This document shows, piece by piece, positions 1-11,384 of a stretch of 64,000 bases of DNA. Location of the stretch: the NCBI RefSeq assembly GCF_024323335.1, contig NC_066581.1, forward strand, positions 350,118,409 through 350,182,408, given 5' to 3'. The notes below the pieces were generated by a model, which saw only the letters and a program-made list of their open reading frames with translations, was not told the origin of the DNA and did no database searches. Position numbers and translations under genes: made by a program. The stretch is from Lathyrus oleraceus. Taxonomy: Eukaryota; Streptophyta; Magnoliopsida; Fabales; Fabaceae. Positions within the stretch are counted from its first letter, which is position 1. Each line of letters opens with the position of its first letter.

Positions 1-264
1 ATAATTGTTGATTGTTGTTCGGCGATTGTTTCTCGGTGATTCTTGCTCGATGCAAATTGTTGCTCTGCGATCTTGTTCGGTGCTCTGTCATTTGTTCTGT
101 GGCGTTGTATACATTTGTTTAGAGAGAAAGAAAGTTTTTTTTGACTTTGTACCAGGTTGCATCTTTATCCATTAGCTTGGTGCACGGTTCTGTTTAAAAA
201 TAATAATAATGATATTTTTTTTTACTGTTTCACATGCATACTTATAAAGTGTGAATTACATATA
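1..264. other. Left flank, probably leader of copia-2
   Basis: No gene is visible. The stretch is T-rich and ends with ATATA (260-264), which recurs just after the copia-1 3' LTR (5051-5055), so it is the left side of that insertion site. Across the site the sequence continues into the copia-2 gag, so this is plausibly copia-2 leader or its 5' flank. I could not identify a copia-2 5' LTR here; it may lie outside the window. Confidence 0.4.
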
Positions 265-465
265 TTAGAAGTAATTCATATTTATTAATTATATTATTTT
301 CTTAGCCCCTAAGTTTGTTAGAGGGTATTTTAGTATTTTATCCTATTCTAGTAACCCTAATTTTAGCTTATAAATAGGGTGACAATCATTGTAACTTTTA
401 TCATGTTTTGTAGCCGTCATTCTCTTAATAGAATATTCATCTTTCAGTCTACCTTTGCACCAACA
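265..465 (+). repeat. copia-1 5' LTR
   Basis: Matches 4850-5050 with a single difference (A/G in the ...AACCCTAxTTTTAG... stretch). The shared sequence begins at 263 (TATTAG), two bases before the start implied by the target duplication. It ends in CCAACA. The LTR contains a TATA box and the 5' end does not show the usual TG. Confidence 0.9.
369..376 (+). promoter_or_regulatory. TATA box in copia-1 5' LTR
   Basis: TATAAATA lies about 100 bp before the LTR end and is repeated at 4954-4961 in the 3' LTR. It is the likely core promoter for the genomic RNA. Confidence 0.6.
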
Positions 466-466
466 A

Positions 467-480
467 TTGGCATCTAGAGC
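467..480 (+). other. copia-1 primer-binding site
   Basis: TTGGCATCTAGAGC directly follows the 5' LTR and resembles the usual initiator-Met tRNA binding site of plant copia elements, with a few changes. Confidence 0.6.
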
Positions 481-656
481 TCCGGTTCGGATTCATTGGG
501 AAACACGGGAAACACGAGTGAACGTGAGGTCTTGTGTGTTTGATTTTGATTCTTAGATTCGTGTTGAATCTTGAACAAAATCTGATCAGAATTTTTAATT
601 CTGTGGGTTGGGAAACACTGTGTGAGAAATCTGAGTGTACTGTGCAAGGTAGAAAG

Positions 657-3600
657 ATGAACGGAAACGGCAACATGAACACCAAACTTCCGGTATTTGA
701 CGGTAAAAACTGGAATCGTTGGATGATCCAAATGCGTGTACTGTTCGGTGCTCAAGATGTTCTAGATCTTGTCACTGATGGTTATGTTCCGGTAGCAGCA
801 GATGCGACGGATGAACAGAAAAACGCGCAGAAGGAAGTAAGGAAGAAGGATCAGAAAGCATTGTTCTTCATTCATCAATGTGTTGATGTAAATGTGTTTG
901 AGAAGATTGCAGATTCAACGACAGCAAAGGCTGCGTGGGACACACTGGTTAGATGTTATGGTGGTGACGCATCAGTGAAAAAGGTGAAGCTTCAGTCCTT
1001 GAGAAAATAATATGAGAATCTCAACATGAAGAATAATGAGAAAGTTTCTGAATACATCTCCAGAGTGATTCTGATCACTAATGAGATGAAAGCGTGTGGA
1101 GAAACTCTTTCTGAAGAAACAATCATGGAGAAGGTATTGAGATCCCTTACCTGTCAATTTGATTACATTGTGGTAGCAATAGAACATTCCAAAGATCTGA
1201 GCACCATGAGAATTGAAGAGCTGCAGAGCAGTCTAGAAGCGCAAGAGTTGCGTTTAACTGAGAGAACCTCTGAAAGGGAAGTAGAGCAGCAGGCTCTGAA
1301 AGCAACTTCTGATAGGAGGTATCAGAAGCAGTCAGAAGCCAGGAGAAGATCTGATGGTGGTCAGAAGTCAGAAAGCTCAACCTCTGATAGACAAAAGAAT
1401 GCTCAGAAGGGAAAAGAGAAGTATGACAAGAAGAAAATCCAATGTTACTGCTGTAAGAAGTTTGGTCATTTTGCTAGAGACTGTTGGTCAAACAAGGAGA
1501 GAAAATCAGAAGAAGCAAATATAGCCAGAAGTTCTGATGACGAATCTGTGCTATTGATGGCCTCTGAATCTGATGATATGGATCTGATAGACTGGTGGTA
1601 TATGGACACTGGCTGTTCAAATCATCTTACTGGAAACAAGAAATGGCTGGTTGACTTTGACTCTGAAAAGAGGACAAAGATCAGATGTGCTGATGACAAA
1701 TATCTTAATGCAGAAGGTATGGGAAATGTCAGAGTGATTCTGAACAATGGGAAAACAGCATTGATTCAGAACGTGTGGTATGTACCTGGCATCAGAAGCA
1801 ATCTGATGAGTGTGGGACAATTAATTGAGAAAGGTTTTTCAGTTACCATGAAGGACAATCTTCTGAAGCTGTATGACTGCAATCAGAAGTTGATTATGGA
1901 GTCAGAACAGGGAAGGAATAGAACATTCAAGGTGAATGTCAGAACTGCAGACTCAGAATGTCTTAGTGCAACAAGTGCTGAGAAGGAGAGTGAGCTGTGG
2001 CACAGAAGATTTAGTCATTTGAATTTCAGAAGCTTAAAACATCTGAATTCAAAGAAGTTGGTACATGGAATTCCTGCAATTAAGAAGCCTGAAAAGTCAT
2101 GCAAAGTTTGCATGGAAGGAAAACAACCACGATTGCCATTTGCGTCAGAAACTGCTCCAAGAGCAAAACATGCCTTGGGAGTTGTACATTCTGATGTGTG
2201 TGGTCCATTTCCAGTAGCATCGATTGGAGGGAATAAATACTTTGTGTTATTTGTTGATGAATTCACAAGAATGACATGGGTATCCCTTATTAAGTTTAAA
2301 CACGAGGTGTTTGATGAATTCAAGAAGTTCAGAATGAAGGCTGAGAATCAGAGTGGTCAGAAGTTGAAGATTCTTAGAACTGACGGTGGAGGTGAGTATA
2401 ACTCCAAAGAGTTCCAGAAGTTCTGTGAGGAGAATGGAATTGAGCATGAGGTTACTGCTCCTTATACCCCTCAACACAATGGTCTTGCTGAAAGAAGAAA
2501 CCGCACTTTGCTTGATATGGTGAGAAGCATGCTAAAGGAGAAGAAGCTTCCTCAGAAGCTCTGGGGAGAAGCTGTTGCCACTGCAACGTATGTACTCAAC
2601 CGATGTCCTACGAAGAAGTTGAAGGAAATAGTTCCAATACAGAAGTGGACTGGAGATAAGCAAAGTGTTAGTCATCTGAAGGTGTTTGGTTCTGTTTGCT
2701 ATAAACATGTTCCAGAAGCCAGAAGACAGAAGCTGGATGATAGAAGCAAAGTGATGATTCTGATAGGGTACCACAGTACAGGTGCATACAAGCTCTATTG
2801 TCCAGAAACCAATAAAATTGAATTCAGCAGAGATGTGATTGTGAAGGAATCAGAAGTTTGGAATTGGGATAAGTCTCAATCTGATTCTGATGTTAGAACT
2901 TCTGAAGAAAGGTCAGAGTTAAGAACTTCTGAAGTTGGAGTAAACTCTGACATTGATTCTGATTCTGATAGTGATTCTGACTCTGGAGAAGACTCAGAAG
3001 ATGAAGGTGACTCTGATGATTCAGACTCTGATGACCCAGACTCTGATGGTAATCCAGATTCTGGTGGCAATTCAAACTCTGGAAATATGTCAGCCCCTGA
3101 AGATGGTCAAAGCTCTGGAGGAAGTCAACCATCTGAAGCTAGAAACTCTGAAGCTCAAGACTCTGAACAAGTTCAGAGACCACAAAGAATCAGAAACATC
3201 CCCAGAAGATATGCAGAATTTGACATGCTGCAAGACACTGAAGTAGACTCTGAAGGAGAAGTTATTCAGTGTGCCATGTTAGTAGACTCTGAACCCATAA
3301 GTACAGAAGAGGCTCTTAAGCAGAAGCTATGGCTGAAGGCCATGAAAGAAGAACTTGATGCTATAGAGAGAAACAAGACTTGGAAGCTGACAGAACTTCC
3401 AAAAGACAAGAAAGCCATCAGCGTCAGATGGGTTTTCAAGCAGAAGTTAAAGCCAGATGGTTCAATTGGCAAATATAAAGCAAGATTGGTAGCCAGAGGA
3501 TTTCTATAGAAACCTGGGCTGGATTACTCTGAAGTGTTTGCACCTGTAGCAAGACATGAAACAATCAGAATGGTGATTGCAATAGCTGCTAACAGGAATT

Positions 3601-4835
3601 GGCCTCTGATGCATTTAGATGTAAAATCTGCATTTCTGAACGGTCCATTAGAAGAAGAAGTTTACGTGTCACAACCTCCTGGATTTGTGAAAAAGAATCA
3701 GGAAGGGATGGTGTACAGATTATACAAAGCTCTATATGGATTGAAACAAGCGCCCAGAGCTTGGAATCTGAAGATTGATTCATTTTTCAAGAGGCAAGGC
3801 TTTCAGAAATGTGAGATGGAGTACGGTGTCTATGTTCAGCATACTTCTGAAGGAAATATGACTCTGGTATGTTTATATGTTGATGATATACTGCTGACTG
3901 GAAGTTCTGAACAGGAGATAGCCAAGTTCAAGAAAGTTCTGATGAATGAATTCGAAATGACTGATCTAGGCAAAATGACATACTTTCTAGGGATGGAATT
4001 CAGATACTCTGAGAAAGGTATTATTTTGCATCAGCTCAAGTATGAATTAGAACTTCTGAAGAGATTTGAACTGGAGAATTGTAAAATTGCTGTCACACCT
4101 TCTGATACAAATCAGAAACTGGATTCTGACTCTGATGGAAAGGATGTGGACGCTACAACCTTCAAACAGTTGGTTGGTTCTCTGAGGTATTTGTGCAATA
4201 CCAGACCTGATATTTGCTATTCAGTTGGGATGGTTAGTAGGTTCATGAGTAAACCTAAGTGGTCCCATTACCAAGCTGCAGTCAGGATTCTGAGGTATAT
4301 CAAGGGAACTCTGAAGTATGGAGTATTATTTCCTTCTGGAAGAAAGGATGAGTCAGAACTTCTGAGTTATTCAGATTCTGATTGGTGTGGAGACAGAGTT
4401 GACAGAAGAAGTACGTCTGGGTACTTATTCAAATTTCTGGGAGGTCCCATTTCTTGGTGTTCCAAGAAGCAACTTGTTGTGGCGTTGTCAACTTGTGAAG
4501 CTGAATACATTGCAGGCGCTGTTACTGCATGCCAAGCTGTGTGGATTCTGAATCTATTGCAGGATCTGAAGATTAAAGTAAACAAACCTCTGAAGCTGAT
4601 GATTGACAACAAGTCTGCAATCAATCTTGCCAGAAACCCCGTGTTGCATGGGAGAAGCAAGCACATTGAGACCAAGTATCATTTTCTGAGACATCAAGTT
4701 CAGAGGGGAGTGTTAGAAGTTGTACACTGCAGCACTCAGAAACAGTTAGCAGATGCTCTGACGAAAGCTATCAAGACTGATCAATTCCTCAGATTAAGGG
4801 ATGGAATTGGTGTTACAAGTTTTGATGGAATATGA
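657..4835 (+). pseudogene. copia-1 gag-pol polyprotein, two in-frame stops
   Basis: One frame of about 1392 codons from ATG 657, interrupted only by TAA at 1008-1010 and TAG at 3507-3509. Domains in order are: copia-type gag; zinc knuckle [14 protein letters not shown] near residue 263; aspartic protease DTG near 317; integrase with an N-terminal H-H-C-C module and D513, D576, E612 (35-residue D-E spacing); an acidic Ser-Asp linker; RT with YVDD near 1074; and RNase H up to the C terminus. The encoded polyprotein would package, reverse-transcribe and integrate the element. Both stops fall where copia relatives usually carry Gln, so they look like C-to-T changes. The upstream in-frame extension from 534 overlaps the leader and is not needed. 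No frameshift is seen, so decay is recent. Confidence 0.92.
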
Positions 4836-4849
4836 ATTAAGGGATGGTA

Positions 4850-5050
4850 TTAGAAGTAATTCATATTTATTAATTATATTATTTTCTTAGCCCCTAAGTT
4901 TGTTAGAGGGTATTTTAGTATTTTATCCTATTCTAGTAACCCTAGTTTTAGCTTATAAATAGGGTGACAATCATTGTAACTTTTATCATGTTTTGTAGCC
5001 GTCATTCTCTTAATAGAATATTCATCTTTCAGTCTACCTTTGCACCAACA
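4850..5050 (+). repeat. copia-1 3' LTR
   Basis: Same sequence as the 5' LTR apart from one base. The purine-rich AAGGGATGG just before it is the probable polypurine tract. TATA box at 4954-4961. Confidence 0.9.
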
Positions 5051-5055
5051 ATATA

Positions 5056-6383
5056 GTCGATTCGGAAAACAAAAGAAGTAGTTTTTGTGTTCGTTTTACC
5101 AGCAAGAATTATCCAACTTGGGAATTTCAATTCAAGAATTATGTGAAGGGAAAAAGATTATGGAGTCATTTAGACGATGTGTCTTAGGCCCCTACAGAGA
5201 AAGTTGCATTAGATGGCTGTGGAAAACTAAAGATGCTCAAATAATCACTTGGGTCCTCAGCACCATTGATCCTCAAATGATAAATAATTTATGCTCATTT
5301 TTAACTGCTCAAGAAATGTGGAATTATTTGAAGCATATTTATAATCAGGACAATGCAGCCAAACGTTTTCAGCCTGAGCTAGAGATAGACAATTACAAAC
5401 AAGGTTATTTATCTATTCAAGAATATTACTCTGGTTTTTTGAATTTGTGGACAAAACACTATGCTCTTATTCATACCGATGTTCCCAAAACTGCTCTCGC
5501 GGTTGTCCAAGAGCTATATAAAATAAGTAGTCGAGATTAGTTTCTCATGAAACTTCGCCCAAAAATTGATGTTGTCAGAGGTGCTTTGCTTAATAGAAAT
5601 CTTGTTCTTTCTTTGGATACATGTGTTGGAGAACTTCTAAGGAAGGAGCAATGTCTCATTACTCAAGGAGCTATGTCTCATGAAGTTTTCGTTTCTGAGC
5701 CAGTGGCGGTTGCATATGCTGCTCAGAGTAAAGGTAAAGGTCGTGAAATGAGACATGTTCAATGTTTCTCTTGCAAACAATTTGGACATATTTCTCGAAG
5801 TTGTAGTAAAAAGTTTTGTAATTATTGGAAGAATCAAGGTCATACTATATCTGATTGTCCCACATATCCTCCCCGGCCAACACAACGTTTGACACATGCA
5901 TATCATGCTACTGCAAATTATGCAGCCGATCCTTCTTCTACTAGTGCATCTAATGGTGGTACTCTACAGCCTGAAATGATTCAACAAATGGTACTTTCCG
6001 CTCCTCCAGCCTTGGGAATTCAGGTTAAGTCTTATAATGTTTTACATCCATTGTTTCTTGATTCTGGTGCATCTAATCACATGACGAGTTTCTTTGAATA
6101 CTTGCATAATTTACAACCTTATCATGGTAATCAGAAAATTCAAATTGTTGATGGTAATACCCTATCTATCACTAAAGTTGGTGGCATAAACTCCGATTTT
6201 CGGCATGTACTTGTATCACCTGGTCTTGCTTCCAATATATTGTCTGTTGGCCAATTGGTGGGAGAAAACTATAATGTTAATTATTCTTCCGCTGGTTGTC
6301 TTGTGCAGGAATAGGTGTCGGGGAAGGTGATCGCGAAGGGGCCTAAAGTGGGAAGATTGTTTCCACTCCAGTTTATTTCTAAT
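5056..6383 (+). pseudogene. copia-2 gag-protease fragment
   Basis: Gag starts in one frame (WEFQFKNYVKGK near 5115-5150) and shifts to another around 5190-5230, where WKTKDAQIITWVLSTIDPQM begins. Further right are a CCHC knuckle (CFSCKQFGHISRSC, near 5770), a second C-rich motif, and the protease DSGASNH near 6060. In-frame TAGs stand at 5538 and 6312, at positions usually Gln in the family. The fragment stops at CTAAT (6379-6383) where the Ogre LTR begins. It is non-functional because of the frameshift, the stops and the interruption. Confidence 0.88.
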
Positions 6384-9300
6384 TGTAACACCTCAAAATT
6401 TGCCCTCCTTTCTTGGGACTAACATTATCATTGTACATATCATTTTTAGGTCATTAGGCATTGCATATTGCATATCATGTGGTTACATTGTGCAAGCTAT
6501 CTTCCCAAGTGTTTGTTGAAAGATGAGAAAGTCAAAGTGCAAGCCTAAGGTTTATTGACTGATCATTGGCCATCTGAGGATTGGGCTGTGAATTAGGGTT
6601 TTATGGTTCTCAAAGGATATTGGTCTTCATCTTGATTGCAATGATACATCATCATCATCATGGTTGGTTATCATCAAGTGTTGAAGCAGGATTTCTTGAG
6701 ATTAGGGTTTTGACCACTGGTCAACCCTAATCAGTTGCATTGGGCCAATCAGGGATGGATCAGGAGATGGGGTCTATGATGGATATGGGGTTCATTCTTT
6801 GGTTATTTTGAGCTTATTGAGGCTAGGGTTTCACCCTTGAGCCATTTCAGTTGGAGATTGGAGCTCAGATTGATCTATGCATTGCCAGATTCATCTATCA
6901 GTTGAAAATTCAACTGTGGTCAACTGTACATGATCTGATGGATTTGGAGGTGGAAATGAGTTGGATACACTTCATTCATGTTGGAACAAGTGTTATATGA
7001 CATCTCAAAGCTAAAAAATGAAGAAAATCAAGTCAGGACAAGAATTGCCAAAAATAGAAAGTGACTTGTAATTGAAGTTTCCAAAAATGGAAAGTTTTTG
7101 ACCCCAAAGCCACGTGTCTAAGGAATCTTCAAATGAAAATTTGTTCAACATGAAAGTTGTAGATCTTGTTCTCACCTTTCCAAAAAGTCCAAGAACTTGA
7201 AAATCCCATGTATGGTTGGAAAATTAGGGCTCAGTGAAATTCAAAAATGACCCATAATCAGGAGGCCATAATTTCCACATGGTTGGTCCAAATTGCAAGT
7301 TCTTTATATGCACAAACTCCATTTGACATGTACTTCCATGGTGCATAATTGGATTTTTCCAAAAGTGGTCAATGCAAAAAGTCAAGTTTCAACTGGACAG
7401 TTAAAATGGACCAAGGGCAAAATTGTCCAACTTGTGAAATAATTGGAATTTTTGAGTGGGAATTTTTGCTACACCTCACAAATGGTATTTAAAAGTTGTT
7501 GGAATCATCATTTCATGCCTAAGGTTTGTGGTTTGGAATTTGACTTGAAAAATGAAATTGCAAAATTGGACAAAGTGGCATTACATGGTGAATTTCAAAA
7601 ATACACATCCAATGAGAGTGAGGCAAGTGGCAACAGCTCACACATGGCATTTGGAAGTTGTGTGAGCTGTCAAAGAGGTGGCAATGAGCTGGCTTATGAA
7701 ATTCCATTTTTGCCCTCACTTGAAAATTAACATTTTCACTAACAAATGCAATTTGGTTAATTAGCATGGTTAATCATGGTTTAAGCACACATATATATTC
7801 CTAATCACATGATAATCATAACAGAAAATCACACATCCCAAAATCAGATCTGAAATTCATCCAATTCTCTCAAATTCCTCAAGAACACCAAAACCAAAAT
7901 TGGCAAGAACTCTCTCATTTCTTGGTCAATCTTCGAAATTCTTTTTGCATCAATCTTCAATCATCATCCTCTCCATCTGTTTGTGAAGTTTGGAAGGAAA
8001 GGAGCTCTGATTCGCAGCTGCACATGCAATCTCCATCCATGGTGAAATCGAATTTCTCCTTCTAGAAGCCATTGCCATTGATCCTGCGTGTTCCAGGCTA
8101 CTCCTTGAAGCTTGTTCTTCGACTGTTTCGCATCACGACACCTTGAAAGCTCCGATTCCAACACTGCCTTCAAAACAAGGTTAGAACTCGAGTTTAATGA
8201 TTTGGCCAGTGATTATGTGCGTTTTGTAGCTTGTTTATCGTAGATCATGGTGATGCTTTTAGTTTTAGGAATGGATAACTGTAGCTCATGTAATCTGAAC
8301 TCGAAGCTTTGAATGCGAAACTTTAAACGATCGATCCGGTTAGTACAGTTAGATTTAGGTTGATTAGGTTATATATTCATGATCTATGCACTGAGACGGT
8401 TTCAACGCATATCCATTTGTGAGATTTGGTTGAAGTTTGAGTAAAATCATTGTTGGACTGGGATGAGTATGCCGCGCGAAGAGGAAGGAAAATTCTGGAA
8501 AAAACGTGTTCGATCCAATTTTTCATTTGAATGTTTCAGTTTTGCTGTTTACCGCGCCAAGTTGAAGATATTTACCATATTGCCATTAATGAATCTTATT
8601 TAATTATATTAATTCATAAAAATTGTAAAAAATTCATAATCACTTTAGAAAATTCATAAAAAATCATTAAAAAATCAGAAAAATGTAGGAATTTTTGTGT
8701 TGACTTCCTTTTTGAATGTAGAATTTATTTGACCTATTGATTGAAGTTGTGCATGGTAATATTTGTGTTTGACTTAGGGTTGATTAACATGTATGTAAAT
8801 TTGATACATTCTACCATTTTGATTGTGAAATGCTCATAGTATAAAAGAAATTCTTGAAAATTTTTGTGGTAATTGTAGACTGGTTGATGATGATTTACAT
8901 GTACATTTTGTGAATTTTTGATTCCTGGTGATTGAGTTATGAATTTTGGAACTTAGGTGTGACAATTGGTGTCACACCTCATTATGTCAATTTGCTGGAT
9001 TTATTTGAATGACCTAGGCTTGTTAGAATGATGTGAAATTTTGCATGATGTTTCATTAACATGTTAAGATGCTATGTGAATTTTTGTGGAATTTTATGTG
9101 GCATTTTCAAATTGATTGCTATTTTTCATCTCTGTTGGTCAAATGTGCAAGCTTGTGTGACATAGGTTGGTAGATTTTATGTGAAATGCTCATATGGTAT
9201 TGAATGATCATGAAATTTGATATGCTTGTAATAGACACATTGTATGACATCCCTGTTTTGGTCTCATCCATTTCTTTATTGTCTTCATGGATTTATGAAT

Positions 9301-11384
9301 TTTTGAAGTGGCTGCATGTGTTGATGTTGTGATTTGGAGCATATAATTGTGTCTGTTTTTGTTGATTTTCATTGACATGGTTCCATTTGTCCAATTAAGC
9401 TAAAATTTGACATGCTAGACCTTGAACATGTGCTGTTTAGGTATAATTTATTTGGGGATTTTTGGAACTGTTTTGATATGGAATTGAATGCAATAGTTCT
9501 GTTTGGATGTTTGGTGCTCCATTTGAACTAGTTTGCCTTATTTTGTGCATGGAATGAATATAATGAATGATATGGATATGGGACCAAGTGTGTTGGCTTT
9601 TGTTTGACATTAATTTGACTTTGGTTAGAGATACCTTGCTGTTTAGGAATTTTTCTTGCTTTTGGACCCTAGGCTTGGCCTAGTGGTCTAGTTGCTAATA
9701 TTTGCTTGATTTTTCAGGATGAATAGCATAAGGCTCATGGAGAATGATCCAAGTTGATTGAAATGATGTTGTTTGATGTTTGTACACTAACATAACATTG
9801 TTTTGTAGGTTGTGAAGCTTGGGCTTGAGCTCATAGCTTGCCTTTGTGTGCCTTGGCTTGCATAGTTTGACTGATTAACTTGTTGTTTTCTGATTGGTTG
9901 TCTGAGTTATTAACTGGTTAGCTTTTGTACAGGTACCTTTAGTCGCTCTAGTTCTTTTAAGAACTTGCTTGGTAGCCGCTGCTCGGTTGTGTAAACCGCT
10001 TGAGGTAGGTCCTCTTGACTTCATGTAGTCTGGGAGACCCGGCTGTTACCGGGCCGGGCAAATGTCTGAAGTCCTCCTTAAGAGGCAATGATTGTGGTTG
10101 TTTATTTTTTGTGCCAAGCAGGTGAAAGTCCTTTAAATAAGGCAATTGGTGGAAGTTAGGGATAAGCAATCTGTCCCCCACTATTCTGTGAGTCTTCTCC
10201 TTGCTCCCATTACATGGTTGTAGCATTGAGATTACAAGCCCAAGATCCGTGCAGTGCACATTGTGTCAGAGTCTCTGAGTATAGAAGGGTTCCCCCATTC
10301 TGGATCCATGCTCATTTGTCAGAAGCTCTCCCTGGTTAGGGATAAGAGCTGTGAGGTCTCATCCTCACTTCATCCTTTCATCTGCTTCACCTTAGCCTCG
10401 TAATGGCAAGGTTAAGAGCAAACCCAGCCCGTACAGACGACTCGCTTCGGCAGTCAAACCTATTGATTGAGCCCCCTTGTTTGGCTATAGTGCGTGCTAT
10501 GTGGATATCTGATTGACATGCTTGTTTGAGATGCTTGTTCTCATTTGATGTATGCTTATATTCTGTATGCTTGTGTGCTTGCTTCTTTCCTGGTTAGGAT
10601 AGGCTTGCTTATGCAAGTAGGATAGAAACCTGAACTTAGGGCGACTTTGCATGACAACATCTAGGCTCGAGTCGTAGTCTCCCTAGTGTCGTGTCTTCCC
10701 CTGGTTTCTGGTTAGGAGAGTTTCTCCCTGTTAAGGGGAACTACATCGCCCTGATCCTTGTTCCAGACGAGGTATGTAGGCAGGTGGTTGTGCGAGACCA
10801 CTCCGGGCAACCTTTTTCTTTTTTGCGTGTGTTTGTTTGTTATCTTCTTATGCTTTGGTTCGGATGCCGACGTAAGTCCAGTGATTGGCTGTCGGGCTCC
10901 ACGTTTGCCCTTTTGAGTGTGTTTTGGTTCGGATGCCGACGTAATTCCATCCAGTGGTTGTCGGGCTCCATGTTTGCCACCCTTGCTTGTTTGTATGTTT
11001 TGTGTTGTTTGGCGTGCGTAAGCCGAACTACAGTGGCTCTGATTCTTGTTCCAGACAAGATATGTAGGCATAAGGTGCGATACCTTATCGAGCCCGTTTC
11101 TCCTAACCCCACCTGCGTTCCCTGTGTGTGTGTGTGATGTTTTAGCAACCTATTCTTTATTCTAGGACGTGGATCCCGTCGAGTACGACGGACGTGAGGG
11201 GTGCTAATACCTTCCCCTTGCGTAACCGACTCCCTTACCCTTTCTCTCTGGTCGCGAGACCACGTTCTTTCCAGGTTTCTCTGAGCGTTTCCTTTCCCTA
11301 TTTTGGGATAAATAACGCGCAGTGGCGGCTCTGTGTGTGTGTTTTGTTTTTAGCTCGCCGGTTGATTTTTCGCAGGATGCGACA
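6384..11384 (+). repeat. Ogre-like left LTR (5001 bp)
   Basis: Pairs with 26916-31915. By eye I count about 18 differences. Fifteen lie before 9103 and three after (10523, 10690, 11190). It is bounded by TG...CA and CTAAT on both sides, so on its own it looks like a solo LTR. No protein-coding gene is supported; short ORFs here are identical in both LTRs. It contains a degenerate duplicated segment of about 56 bp, spaced 68 bp (10855-10978, with GGATGCCGACGTAA twice) and a GC-rich stem near 10045-10060. Confidence 0.92.

Larger units (their letters stand above)
265..5050 (+). mobile_element. copia-1: complete Ty1/copia LTR retrotransposon
   Basis: The element has two near-identical short LTRs (about 201-203 bp, one mismatch seen), a primer-binding site, one gag-pol frame and a purine-rich tract before the 3' LTR. 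Its domain order, protease-integrase-RT-RNase H, defines Ty1/copia. It is flanked by ATATA on both sides (260-264, 5051-5055) if the LTR starts at 265. It lies inside the leader of the older copia-2. LTR similarity suggests a recent insertion, but two in-frame stops make this copy non-autonomous. Confidence 0.93.
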
